58,157 nt of DNA from Terrisporobacter mayombei (GTDB lineage: Bacteria > Bacillota > Clostridia > Peptostreptococcales > Peptostreptococcaceae), in the NCBI RefSeq assembly GCF_014333445.1, contig NZ_JACRYU010000022.1, positions 1-58,157 on the forward strand. Reading direction: 5' to 3'. The position numbers and the translations under genes were made by a program. This document shows, piece by piece, positions 20,901-29,012 of the stretch. The notes under the pieces are model-generated. The model saw nothing but the letters and a program-made list of their open reading frames with translations, ran no database searches and had not been told where the DNA came from. The number at the start of each line of letters is the position of its first letter. Within the stretch, counting starts at the first letter, position 1.

Positions 20901-21525
20901 TGATATAGCAAAGATTAGAACTAATATTGGCTCAAAAGAAAATGAACTAAAAAATATAGAAAAATCTTTAGAATCAATGAAAGACCTAAGAAAAGAAATT
21001 AAAAAGGTAAAACATGAATTGTCATTATTGGATGAAATAAATAAATTAATTATGGGTAATAAATTCGTAGAGTTTGTTGCTACAAATCAACTTAAATACA
21101 TTGCCCTAGAAGCATCAAAAAGGTTAAGCTCAATAACAAGAGGAAGATATGCTTTAGAAATAGATGAAAATCTTAACTTTATAATGAGAGATAATATGAA
21201 TGGTGGACAAAGAAGAAGTGTAGACTCTTTATCTGGAGGAGAAACCTTCTTAACATCGCTATCATTAGCTCTTGCACTATCTTCTCAAATACAGCTTAAA
21301 GGAAATAGTCCTTTAGAATTCTTCTTCTTAGATGAAGGATTTGGCTCTTTAGATACAGAGTTATTAGATGTTGTAATGGAATCACTTGAAAATCTTCATA
21401 GTGATAAATTAAGTGTAGGTATTATAAGTCACGTTGAAGAGCTTAAAAATAGAGTACCAGTTAAACTTTTGGTAAGTCCGTGTGATGTTGGAAAAGGATC
21501 TAGAGTAAAAATAGAATATAGCTAG
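17986..21525 (+). CDS. sbcC: Exonuclease SbcCD subunit C (Rad50-like ATPase)
   Basis: 1179 aa from ATG at 17986; a GTG three codons upstream (17977) is possible, but AAGGTGA sits at good spacing for the ATG. Walker A GNTGSGKST near the N-terminus, long Lys/Glu-rich coiled coils on both sides of the zinc hook CPVCG (near residue 590), signature LSGGETF near 1080 and Walker B FFFLDEGFGSLD near 1112. It powers and clamps SbcD. It is the last gene of the operon that starts at 4509. Confidence 0.96.
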   Translation: MRPIRLELSGLNSYTDKQVIDFKKLTSRGLFGIFGNTGSGKSTILDAITIALYGDISRKTTDYINSNCDKAVVKYEFEIGSKNNRKRYYVERTIKTNNTGGTKTSRVLLGEIKDDEDILVLADKVGEVKNKIHDIIGLTSEDFTRSVVLPQGKFSEFLKLQDGTRRKMLERIFNLEKYGEKLSNKVKDRRKIIKAQSDNLEGQLTTFTESKGISEELYEKVKDELKETINLEKEKHIELDKEEKELEISKVILENQRYLQKYSERKKELDLLEKEINLKREQIERNDKAENIVPHINDIKLLEKDINENTCEVEKLDVIIGNLKKEIDLLSKRYDEAYKEKNEKLPILIEERSKLQRGIELEEKVDDLYSKIKELKIEIVNYDSNKGDLEKDIQELEHQISSKYKKIQENRSLVESLSISTELKENIFAANNKEEELSKLSDEKEEKYKSLKEVEKRLEELKLKNLNIEKNKNSVEEKLKRLMEKQEFLERNFPGDSKLVLREKENLHNLKSKLENIKDYESQIKNIKNELNKNEIIKFENNRNLKESTDKIERLNKNLEDLKKEQEQLAYLNMASYLREKLDENEPCPVCGSINHEKIYYNSNYEEAKLVDEKIKKLEIDLNREKSIYEDFSLRNREITSIENIKQKSLDDLENKLGDVSSSTLEKEIDIKQKELRILEDKVTSWEEDKNKTIEEIYKIKDEKNEIEKEEVKIKENLNSDNKLKNELKEKIHNLKINYDSLNIEYLSLKSKVKVSNLPSKVKEISENEKKVEKLNKEVSELNKEKELLDNELKEKNIAFNEIDKKLSNLLQLRDTRYKEVKGYEDELNKIAKGISCEKLLKETLDDIERIVNNEELLKNELNGKRYEYEENAKIKSSKDGILSQAKKQLDIQNQTLINLLIENKFDSINTVEKSLLKEEDKNTFKDEIEKYNEEIKYVILKIEDYNKKLDGRSIKEEDFQELQLSISNLKSDIAKIRTNIGSKENELKNIEKSLESMKDLRKEIKKVKHELSLLDEINKLIMGNKFVEFVATNQLKYIALEASKRLSSITRGRYALEIDENLNFIMRDNMNGGQRRSVDSLSGGETFLTSLSLALALSSQIQLKGNSPLEFFFLDEGFGSLDTELLDVVMESLENLHSDKLSVGIISHVEELKNRVPVKLLVSPCDVGKGSRVKIEYS

Positions 21526-21553
21526 GATTACATCAATATAATTTAATAAATAC

Positions 21554-21586
21554 AAAAAAGACTAGAAATTATTCTAGTCTTTTTTG
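21554..21586 (+). terminator. Rho-independent terminator after sbcC
   Basis: Perfect 14-bp stem (21554-21567 with 21572-21585), TTAT loop, T6. Ends the 17-kb repair operon. Confidence 0.92.
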
Positions 21587-21663
21587 TAAGATAATTATAT
21601 TTTATACGATTTATAACTAAGGTGAAGTAAATCTTTGTAAGAAAAATTAAAAATATAAAAACT

Positions 21664-21702
21664 AAAAAAAGAGGCACCTACTGGGGGAATAGTAGATGCC
21701 TT
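21664..21702 (-). terminator. Reverse-strand rho-independent terminator in a gene-free gap
   Basis: On the minus strand an 11-bp stem (21692-21701... paired with 21672-21682, one G-U) closes a C-rich 8-nt loop and is followed by C then T7. No minus-strand gene lies upstream within 3 kb, so it must end a non-coding transcript or be decayed. Confidence 0.65.
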
Positions 21703-21890
21703 AAAAATATATACTTATTAGGGGGAGAGATATATAATTTCCGCTCTCATATATAATTCTTTCCATATTTAAGAATTTATATACAACTTTTTTAAAGCTC
21801 AGAAACAAATATCAACAAAGGAGTAACAACAATTTATTCTTGTATTAAGAAAGACTATTCCGAAAGCCTTTCTTAATATACTATATGTAA
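21664..21890 (-). ncRNA. Candidate small RNA with two C-rich motifs, unassigned family
   Basis: Read on the minus strand, the gap 21586-22120 holds a hairpin at about 21845-21876 (12 bp, loop TTCGGAAT), a weak GAGAG/CTCTC hairpin, an unpaired CTCTCCCCCTAATAA stretch, and a terminator hairpin whose loop is ATTCCCCC. No open reading frame fits. The compact run of stems ending in a strong reverse-strand terminator suggests a transcript of about 180-230 nt. The 5' end is a guess and no clear promoter was found. Known 6S, SRP and RNase P signatures were not recognised. Confidence 0.4.
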
Positions 21891-22068
21891 ATATACATAA
21901 AATGACACAAAATGATAAAAAATAATATAATTTTTTATGTAATAATTCATACAAGTTTTAAATAAATAATATAAATCAATATTCCATTATATAGAAAGTT
22001 CACAAAGTGGATATAATATTTCTGATGGCTCTATATAAGATTATTTAATTTAAATTAATATGGAATTA

Positions 22069-22077
22069 TGCTATAAT
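22069..22077 (+). promoter_or_regulatory. Extended -10 promoter element for the CNNM gene
   Basis: TGCTATAAT is an extended -10 box (TG-N-TATAAT) 44 bases before the start codon. The -35 region is poor, which is tolerated with an extended -10. Confidence 0.5.
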
Positions 22078-22120
22078 ACTTTATAATATAAGAAATATAT
22101 AAATAGGAGAGTGGTAAAGG

Positions 22121-23374
22121 TTGGATTATTCGACCAGCAGTTTGATTCAAATAGGTTTACTAGTAATTTTATTAATAGGGTCGGGATTTTTCTCAGCTTC
22201 TGAGACAGCTTTAATGTCTATAAGCAAAATAAGAATAAGATATATGGAAGAAGATGGAGTAAAAGGTGCTAAATTAGTTAGCAAACTATTAGAAGATTCA
22301 AATAGACTACTTAGCTCTATATTAGTTGGTAATAATATAGTAAATATAGCAGCTACATCTATATCAACTTCATTATTTATTAATCTATGGGGAGAACAAG
22401 GTGTAGCAGCAGCAACAGCATTAATGACTGTATTAGTTTTAATATTTGGTGAAATCACACCTAAAACTATATCAGCAAATAACCCAGAGAAAGTGGCCGT
22501 ATTTGTAGCTAAACCTATAAAAATTTTTATGACATTATTAAAACCAGTTGTTGGAGTATTTAATGTTATAACAAAAATAATATTTAAAATTCTAGGAGTA
22601 GATGATGATGGTGTAAAACCATTCATTACCGAAGAAGAATTAAAAGCTATGGTAAATGTAAGTCATGAAGAAGGCTTATTGGAAATAGAGGAAAGAGAAA
22701 TCATTAATAATGTCTTTGAATTTGGAGACATGCAAGCTAAAGAAGCTATGGTACAAAGATTAGACATGGTAGCTATTGATATTGAAGATAGTTATGATGA
22801 GATAATAGAATTATTTAAAACAGAAAAGTTAAGTAGAATGCCTGTATATGAAGAAACTATAGATGACATAATAGGTATTTTAAATATAAAAGATGTAATT
22901 TTCTTAAGTGATGAAGAAATAGAAAGTTTTGATGTTAAGAAATATATAAGAGAGCCATTCTTCACATATGAGTTTAAAAAAATAACACAACTTCTAGAAG
23001 AAATGAAAAAAGATAAAAGCCAAATGGCTGTAGTTGTTGATGAATATGGTGGTACAGCTGGTTTAATAACTATAGAAGATTTAGTTGAAGTTATAGTTGG
23101 TGATATCGAAGATGAATATGATGAAGAAGATGATGAAATTCAAGTCATAAGTTCAAAAGAATTTTTAGTAGAAGGAAGTACTAAAATTAGTGACGTTAAT
23201 GAAATACTTGACATAGAATTAGAGTCCGAAGAGTTTGATTCTATTGGAGGATATATAATTGGATATATTAAACATATTCCAGAAGAAGAAGAGGTTATTG
23301 AAGTGGATGGCATCAAATTCCATATAGAATCCGTTGATAAAAATAGAATTAAAAAAATTAGAATATTATTATAA
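22121..23374 (+). CDS. CNNM/HlyC-type membrane protein with CBS domains (hemolysin family, CorC/YugS-like)
   Basis: 417 aa, TTG start at 22121 behind TAGGAGAGTGG. Order of domains: DUF21/CNNM transmembrane domain (about 5-185, with FFSASETALMS near 22-32 and FGEITPKT near 113-120), a CBS pair (about 200-325, SRMPVYEE and VVVDEYGGTAGLIT) and a C-terminal CorC_HlyC domain (about 335-417). Family members are linked to Mg2+/Co2+ transport; the name hemolysin is historical. Single gene with its own promoter and terminator. Confidence 0.9.
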   Translation: MDYSTSSLIQIGLLVILLIGSGFFSASETALMSISKIRIRYMEEDGVKGAKLVSKLLEDSNRLLSSILVGNNIVNIAATSISTSLFINLWGEQGVAAATALMTVLVLIFGEITPKTISANNPEKVAVFVAKPIKIFMTLLKPVVGVFNVITKIIFKILGVDDDGVKPFITEEELKAMVNVSHEEGLLEIEEREIINNVFEFGDMQAKEAMVQRLDMVAIDIEDSYDEIIELFKTEKLSRMPVYEETIDDIIGILNIKDVIFLSDEEIESFDVKKYIREPFFTYEFKKITQLLEEMKKDKSQMAVVVDEYGGTAGLITIEDLVEVIVGDIEDEYDEEDDEIQVISSKEFLVEGSTKISDVNEILDIELESEEFDSIGGYIIGYIKHIPEEEEVIEVDGIKFHIESVDKNRIKKIRILL

Positions 23375-23378
23375 TAAA

Positions 23379-23408
23379 TAAAGCACTGTTTAAAACAGTG
23401 TTTTATTT
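23379..23408 (+). terminator. Rho-independent terminator after the CNNM gene
   Basis: CACTGTT/AACAGTG stem extended by AAG/TTT-type pairs, 3-nt loop, followed by TTTTATTT. Confidence 0.75.
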
Positions 23409-23460
23409 GTATATTATATATATTTATGGAACATAATCACAATCAAAGGAGGGAATATGT

Positions 23461-24522
23461 ATGCCAGTACTTAATAAAGATTTTAAGAACAAGTTAAAAA
23501 ATAATATTATATTTTTTATAATATATTCACTATTATTTATGTTTTTATGTAAAACTTTTGGATACATAGCACCATTTTTTATAGGAGGATTATTAGCTTT
23601 TATAATAAATCCAATATCAGAAAAATTAGAGAAGAAGCTAAAAATAAATAGGGGAATTTCAACTTTATTCTTGAGTATTTTAGGAGTTGCTTTTGTAATA
23701 TTTATAGCTTCATTTTTATTAATAAAGGGAAGTCATCAGTTAGTAGAGTTTTTAAATAGTATAGATGGAAATAGTTATTCAGACTTAAATAACACTATTA
23801 GTGATTGGATAAATAATTTAGATAAATATATAGATTATATAGAAAGTGTATCTAATAATAGCATAAATGTTCAAGACTTAGTATCGACATATGGTCAAAA
23901 TTTTGCTAATTTAGCAAAAACAATGCTCAGTAAGACAATTGCTTTTGCAACTTCAATACCTACACTAATACTTATTGTGATTACACTATTTATGTCAACA
24001 TACTTCATTGCAAAAGATTTTGACATAATTGAAAATGGATTTTTAAGTATATTTACAGACGAAACTCGAGTAAAAGTAAGAAGAGTAAAAAATGAAGTTG
24101 TATCATCTGTAGTCGGATATATTAAAGCTTACACAATTCTTATGAGTATAACATTTTTAGTTATATGGTTAAGCTTTTCAGTATTTAAAGTTCCATATGG
24201 CTTGCCTTTAGGTATAATAGGTGCATTACTTGATCTAATACCTTTCCTTGGGATTGTAGTGATTTTTATTCCGGTTATAGTTTATTACTTCCTTATTGAT
24301 AATTATTTTGTGTCAATAGGAATATCCGTAGTATTTATCTCATTATCATTACTTAGACAAATATTAGAACCAAAGCTAGTATCAGCAAATGTTGGAATTA
24401 GCCCATTATTAACAATAATAGCTATCTTTATAGGGGTACAAATTAAAGGTATACTAGGAATTATATTTTGCTTAGGATTATTAGTCATGCATGATATAAT
24501 GAAAAAGGTAGATATTTTATAA
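23461..24522 (+). CDS. AI-2E family transporter (UPF0118/TqsA-type permease)
   Basis: 353 aa, ATG behind AAAGGAGGGAATATGT. About eight hydrophobic helices: two near 15-60, one near 70-88, a long soluble segment (about 90-150), then helices at 160-180 and a cluster at 215-345 with GALLDLIPFLGI and the LRQILEPKL motif typical of the family. Members export small molecules such as AI-2 or Na+/H+ in some cases; the substrate here is unknown. Confidence 0.88.
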   Translation: MPVLNKDFKNKLKNNIIFFIIYSLLFMFLCKTFGYIAPFFIGGLLAFIINPISEKLEKKLKINRGISTLFLSILGVAFVIFIASFLLIKGSHQLVEFLNSIDGNSYSDLNNTISDWINNLDKYIDYIESVSNNSINVQDLVSTYGQNFANLAKTMLSKTIAFATSIPTLILIVITLFMSTYFIAKDFDIIENGFLSIFTDETRVKVRRVKNEVVSSVVGYIKAYTILMSITFLVIWLSFSVFKVPYGLPLGIIGALLDLIPFLGIVVIFIPVIVYYFLIDNYFVSIGISVVFISLSLLRQILEPKLVSANVGISPLLTIIAIFIGVQIKGILGIIFCLGLLVMHDIMKKVDIL

Positions 24523-24532
24523 AGAAGTTTAA

Positions 24533-24565
24533 AAAAAGTGGTTAACCGAAGTTAACCACTTTTTA
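24533..24565. terminator. Bidirectional terminator between the AI-2E transporter and yfcE
   Basis: Perfect 14-bp stem (24533-24546 with 24551-24564) around CGAA, A-run before and T-run after, so it can end both converging transcripts. Confidence 0.9.
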
Positions 24566-24594
24566 ACATATTGAAGTAAATCATTTATTAGAAA

Positions 24595-25164
24595 TTATTC
24601 GAATTCTATTATTTCCTTAGTATTAATATCTATTAAATCAATTTCTAATTCAAATTCATCTTCCGTATTTTCATCATTTAATAATTCTATTGTTGCAACT
24701 GAATGAGAACCATCCTTTGGTATTGAAGTACTTCCAGGATTTAAAACTATTAAATCTTTATCTACGTTTAATTCTTTGATATGTGTATGCCCTAAGATAA
24801 GTATATCAACACCTAACTCTCTAGCTTGTGCCATCATTTCTTCTCTTGAAAGGGTATATCCATGATACATAAGTACACTAATATTATCTATTTTTTTATG
24901 TACAAAAGGACCCTCTATTGCATGATTAATTACCATTTGATCAACATCAGCATCACAATTACCTTTTACTATAGTGATGTTATCTAAACTATTAATTTTC
25001 TCTACAACAGCTTTTGGATTATATCCTTCAGGAAGATCATTTCTAGGCCCATGATATAAAACATCCCCTATATGAAGTAATATATCACAATCTGATAAAA
25101 CATCTAATGCCTTTTCTAAATATAGTAAACTTCCATGAGTGTCACTCATTACTCCTATTTTCAT
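24595..25164 (-). CDS. yfcE: YfcE/MJ0936-type phosphodiesterase
   Basis: 189 aa, minus strand. Calcineurin-like metallophosphoesterase motifs: SDTHG (7-11), HIGDVLYHG near 31-39, KGNCD near 66-70, YHGYT near 99 and GHTHIKE near 125. Family members hydrolyse small phosphodiesters in a Mn-dependent way; the natural substrate is not established. It has an acidic C-terminal tail of about 35 residues beyond the core. Downstream of nadK by 17 bases, with RBS AGGAGG. Confidence 0.9.
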   Translation of the reverse strand: MKIGVMSDTHGSLLYLEKALDVLSDCDILLHIGDVLYHGPRNDLPEGYNPKAVVEKINSLDNITIVKGNCDADVDQMVINHAIEGPFVHKKIDNISVLMYHGYTLSREEMMAQARELGVDILILGHTHIKELNVDKDLIVLNPGSTSIPKDGSHSVATIELLNDENTEDEFELEIDLIDINTKEIIEFE

Positions 25165-25181
25165 ATGTTTTCCTCCTTAAT

Positions 25182-25982
25182 TTATAAGAATTTTTCAGAT
25201 ACTCTACTCCAAAACTCATAATTTGATGTTCTTAGCAGTTTTATTTTTATATCGGAAATAGAAAGAATTATATTATTTATTTCTTTAAAATAATACTCCA
25301 TTCCATCTACGACTATTAACGTTGAATTTTCAAAATCACATTCTGGTGATACCTCAACTATTGAATCATCAGAACAAATTATACTAGAGGTAAAGCTTCT
25401 ATAAGCATTTGTATTTATAGGTGCAACAGGTGCTATTTGCATTACATTTAAGCTAGTATCAACTATACTTCCTCCAACAGCATAATTATAAGCAGTAGAT
25501 CCTGTAGATGTAGAAATGATTAGTCCATCACCACTAAAATTTTGGACATGATTGTTATTAATATTTAATTTAAGATGTATAGTTCTAGACTTATCACCTT
25601 TGATGACCACTTCATTGATAGCAAAAGTATCATTACAATTGTCTTTAGTACAAATACTTGCTTGAAGAAGAGGTATTTCTTGAGTTACATAGTCTCCTTT
25701 TAAATAAGATTCAATAAAAGAATCGATTTCTGTAGGGGAAATATCAGGAAAAAATCCTAAATGACCTGTATTAATACCTACAAGTGGGATATTTGGTATG
25801 TTGAATTCATGAACAGTTTGTAAAAAGCAACCATCTCCACCTATGGAAATTATTAACTCAGCATCGGGATTGTATTCATAGCACACATCAAACCCGGCAT
25901 CAATTAACTTTTTATGTAAAATATCTCTCGTTTCTAGTGACTTTTGTACTTTATTAGAATTTATTATTATAATTCTGCTCAT
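25182..25982 (-). CDS. nadK: NAD(+) kinase
   Basis: 266 aa, minus strand. The GGDG motif at 48-51 binds ATP/NAD, INEVVIKG is the conserved NE/D motif, and DGLIISTSTGSTAYNYAVGG is the glycine-rich second signature. Makes NADP from NAD. First gene of a two-gene operon with yfcE. RBS AGAGGTGAAAT. Confidence 0.95.
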   Translation of the reverse strand: MSRIIIINSNKVQKSLETRDILHKKLIDAGFDVCYEYNPDAELIISIGGDGCFLQTVHEFNIPNIPLVGINTGHLGFFPDISPTEIDSFIESYLKGDYVTQEIPLLQASICTKDNCNDTFAINEVVIKGDKSRTIHLKLNINNNHVQNFSGDGLIISTSTGSTAYNYAVGGSIVDTSLNVMQIAPVAPINTNAYRSFTSSIICSDDSIVEVSPECDFENSTLIVVDGMEYYFKEINNIILSISDIKIKLLRTSNYEFWSRVSEKFL

Positions 25983-26006
25983 TATTTCACCTCTTTTATA
26001 AGTTGT

Positions 26007-26014
26007 ATTATATC
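26007..26014 (-). promoter_or_regulatory. -10 element of the nadK-yfcE promoter
   Basis: On the minus strand TGATATAAT is an extended -10 about 25 bases before the nadK start. The matching -35 is weak. Confidence 0.45.
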
Positions 26015-26267
26015 ACAATATATATTAATAGATATAGACCATATTCTTTAGTTAATTTAATAACATATATTGCTAATATTTAACAAAAAGGATAAAAAAC
26101 CTTTATTTTTAAGTGAAATAAATATTTTATATTTTATAGGATTATTAAAAAGTGAGTTATGGTTTTAAGTGAGTATATTAAAATTATTGCTCATTTTTTT
26201 CTTTTCATTATATAAATATATAAATTTATGGTAATATAAATAATATTAAGTAAAAGTAGGTGATGTT

Positions 26268-27173
26268 TTGTTTAGAAAGGAAGACCAAAAATATAATTTA
26301 ATATCTTATATTAATGAAGATGAAAATTTAACTTTAAAAGAAGTTTTGTTAGATAAATTAAATTTTTCAGTAAGATCTTTATCTAAAATGAAAAGATATA
26401 AAACTGTAAAAGTAAATAATAAATACATAAAGCCATCAGAAATGGTTAAAAAGGGTGATTTAATAGAAGTGGAAATATGTGAGGATATGGCAAACTTCCA
26501 TCCTCAAGATTTGAATTTAGATATTATATATGATGATTTTGATATAATAATGGTTAACAAACCGCCTTTTATGGTAGTTCATCCAACAAAGAGTCATTTT
26601 GAAGGTACTATTGCTAATGGTATAACTCATTATATCATAGGTAAAAAAGAAGAGGTAAAAGTTAGGTTTGTAAATAGACTTGACATGAATACATCAGGTT
26701 TAGTTATAGTGGCTAAAAATCCATATGCTCAATTTGTTTTATCTTCTGACATGAAAGATGACAAGTTTGAAAAAATGTATATTGCAGTAGTAAAGGGTAT
26801 TGTAGAAGAAGATAATGGCACAATAAATGCTCCAATATATAGACCTACTGATGATAGTGTAAAAAGAATAGTAGATGAAAAAGGACAGCATTCAGTAACT
26901 CATTTTGAAGTTATTGAAAGATTAAAAGATGCTACTGTGCTAAAATTAATATTAGAAACAGGAAGAACTCATCAAATTAGGGTACATTTAAATCATATAG
27001 GGCATGGTATTATAGGTGATGAATTATATGGATATGTTGATGAAGATTTAATTAATAGACAAGCATTACACGCATATAGTTTAAAATTCCAACAGCCAAG
27101 AACTAGAGAAGATTTAGAGTTTAAAGCTAAGCTTCCTGAAGATATGGAGAAGTTAATAGAAAAATTAAGATAA
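26268..27173 (+). CDS. RluA/RluD-family pseudouridine synthase
   Basis: 301 aa, TTG start at 26268 behind GTAGGTGATGTT. Short N-terminal S4-like region (about 20-75), then the catalytic domain: MVNKPPFMVVHPT (near 94-106) and NRLDMNTSGL near 139-148 with the catalytic Asp. ETGRTHQIRVHL near 225 is the family's substrate loop. Converts uridine to pseudouridine in rRNA or tRNA; which position cannot be told. RLD carries Asn before it where His is usual (HRLD). Confidence 0.9.
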   Translation: MFRKEDQKYNLISYINEDENLTLKEVLLDKLNFSVRSLSKMKRYKTVKVNNKYIKPSEMVKKGDLIEVEICEDMANFHPQDLNLDIIYDDFDIIMVNKPPFMVVHPTKSHFEGTIANGITHYIIGKKEEVKVRFVNRLDMNTSGLVIVAKNPYAQFVLSSDMKDDKFEKMYIAVVKGIVEEDNGTINAPIYRPTDDSVKRIVDEKGQHSVTHFEVIERLKDATVLKLILETGRTHQIRVHLNHIGHGIIGDELYGYVDEDLINRQALHAYSLKFQQPRTREDLEFKAKLPEDMEKLIEKLR

Positions 27174-27189
27174 AATTGGGAGGTAAGAT

Positions 27190-28200
27190 ATGATTATACA
27201 TAAGTATATTGTTCATGTTCTTGATAGAAATAGTGATAATCCAATACTAAATGATTACGAAGGAAAAAATAATTTAGATGTAGATAAGTTTTTTGAAAAG
27301 GTAGTTAACAGAGTAACAAAAGATGATGATTTAAGAAAAGGTGTTTTTAAAGATTATAATGAAAACATAGTAAAAAATTGTTGTGAACAAATTATATATG
27401 ATGATAGTACTTTTGTTAATAATTCAAAAGAAATAGCATCTTATTTATTTGATATTATGAAGAAATATGAAGATATCGACTCGTGTGATCTAGCAATTTG
27501 TTTATACACTGTAAAAGATGAAAAATATGTTGGTATAATTAAGCTAGATTATAAAAAGCTATATACACATTCGATAGAATTATTAGATGATAAGTTTAAT
27601 ATCCAAATAATAAGTAATGAAATAGGTATTCCAGATACAGGAAGACAAAAGCAATGTGCTTTAGTAGGGGTTAGTGGTATAAATGATGAGTTCCATTTAA
27701 GACTATTAGATAAAGATTCAGAAAAAGAAGATTCAGAAAATAAATCTAGATTTATAGATGAATTTTTAAAAGCAGAAAAAATAAATGATGACAAGTATAA
27801 TACAAAAACTTTTAAAAATACAGCAGATAACTGGATAACTAATGCCATGTCTAATAACATCAAAAAAGCTGAGGATGTAAGAAGCTTACTACATTATACT
27901 TTGAAAGAAAAAGAAGAAGTAGATATAGATAAGTTTGTGGAAGATTCAATAGATGACGATCAACTAAAAGAAAGTTTTAAAGAATTAATGGTAGATAGAG
28001 GTATTGAGACTAATTTTAGTATAGATAAAAAATGGGTTGAAAAGAAACTTAAGAAAAGAAGTATAAAAACTGATAATGGATTTGATATAAAAGGAAACTT
28101 AGTAGACTTTGAAGATCCTATGAAATATAGTGTAAGACAAAATGAAGATGGAACTGTAGATATAGTAATTAAAAATGTAAGTTTCTATGAAGAAAAATAA
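27190..28200 (+). CDS. Nucleoid-associated protein, NdpA/YejK-like
   Basis: 336 aa, ATG behind GGGAGGTAAGAT, 16 bases after the pseudouridine synthase, so probably co-transcribed. The start MIIHKYIVHVLD, the central YVGIIKLDYK and the IGIPDTGRQKQCALVG region match the 37-kDa nucleoid-associated protein family. The function is poorly known; E. coli YejK binds nucleoid and DNA topology proteins. No membrane segments. Confidence 0.8.
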   Translation: MIIHKYIVHVLDRNSDNPILNDYEGKNNLDVDKFFEKVVNRVTKDDDLRKGVFKDYNENIVKNCCEQIIYDDSTFVNNSKEIASYLFDIMKKYEDIDSCDLAICLYTVKDEKYVGIIKLDYKKLYTHSIELLDDKFNIQIISNEIGIPDTGRQKQCALVGVSGINDEFHLRLLDKDSEKEDSENKSRFIDEFLKAEKINDDKYNTKTFKNTADNWITNAMSNNIKKAEDVRSLLHYTLKEKEEVDIDKFVEDSIDDDQLKESFKELMVDRGIETNFSIDKKWVEKKLKKRSIKTDNGFDIKGNLVDFEDPMKYSVRQNEDGTVDIVIKNVSFYEEK

Positions 28201-28230
28201 TATAAAAAAAATATATTATTAAAAAATATG

Positions 28231-28296
28231 AAGAGTATAGGTGTTTAGAATCTAATCTTATAAAGATGATAGATATAAAACCTATACTTTTTTTAT
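28231..28296 (+). terminator. Terminator after the ndpA-like gene
   Basis: AGTATAGG (28234-28241) pairs with CCTATACT (28281-28288), closing a 39-nt region that has an inner ATCTT/AGAT hairpin, followed by T7. A branched rather than simple stem. Confidence 0.7.
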
Positions 28297-28428
28297 AGTA
28301 TGTGATTAATTTACAAATTGATTATAAATATTATTGTATATATAACATCTAAATTAAGATAAATTGTAACAAATATCTACAAATATCTATATTATATAGG
28401 GAATAATTATATTTTGAGGAGGGGTTAT

Positions 28429-28899
28429 ATGGGATATAGTCCTTGTTGTAAAATAATGGAGAATACGTCAAGAGTTACTTACTCATATGATAACACAGAG
28501 ACAATATTGACTAAGAGTGAAGTAAGTAATACAACATTGGTTAAAGTTTGTAGCTATAATTATTATAATAGTTGTATAGAAAATATTATAGATATAAATA
28601 AATTATGTGGAAGTAAATGTTCACAAGATAATATAGATGTTAGAAGTTGTATCTATATAAAAAGAATCTCTATAAAAAATGATAATAAAAGTTTAATAGT
28701 TGATTTTGAGTTAAGTATATCCATAAGAAATAAAGAAATATCCGACTGCTGCTTTGAGTATTGTAAGAATTACAGATATATAATACCAATTGGTAAGAGT
28801 AAAGTAGATTACGTTTCTTTGAATATAGAAAAGGTAAATTTTGATATATTACCAAATGGAAAAATTAAAGTTTGCACATTTATTAAATTTAAATTTTAG
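28429..28899 (+). CDS. Cysteine-rich protein of unknown function next to a DUF11 protein
   Basis: 156 aa from ATG at 28429; GAGGAGGGG lies just upstream and would be inside the gene if the in-frame TTG at 28414 were used. No family recognised. Ten cysteines in a small protein: CC at 6-7, single ones near 42 and 49, C-x3-C near 60-64, one near 74, then CC-x3-C near 107-112, and one near the end. It has no signal peptide or membrane segment. Cysteine wealth and the DUF11 neighbour suggest a structural, perhaps spore-layer, protein; this is inference. Confidence 0.6.
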   Translation: MGYSPCCKIMENTSRVTYSYDNTETILTKSEVSNTTLVKVCSYNYYNSCIENIIDINKLCGSKCSQDNIDVRSCIYIKRISIKNDNKSLIVDFELSISIRNKEISDCCFEYCKNYRYIIPIGKSKVDYVSLNIEKVNFDILPNGKIKVCTFIKFKF

Positions 28900-28950
28900 A
28901 TTGAAATTTATATAAGTATATTTTGTACAATTGTAACATATTTTGACAAA

Positions 28951-28999
28951 TTATATATATTATATTAGGTATAAATTTTACCTAATATAATATATATAA
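28951..28999. repeat. Perfect 21-bp inverted repeat abutting the RBS of the DUF11 gene
   Basis: 28951-28971 pairs with 28979-28999, loop TAAATTT. The last arm base is part of AAGGAG at 28998-29003. TTGACA at 28943-28948 precedes it. It may be an mRNA 5' hairpin or an operator. Confidence 0.75.
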
Positions 29000-29012
29000 G
29001 GAGCAAGATAAT

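Noticed and set aside
22147..22626. Minus-strand 159-codon open frame in the CNNM gene
   Set aside because: Shadow of the DUF21 domain; no RBS and no recognisable domain.
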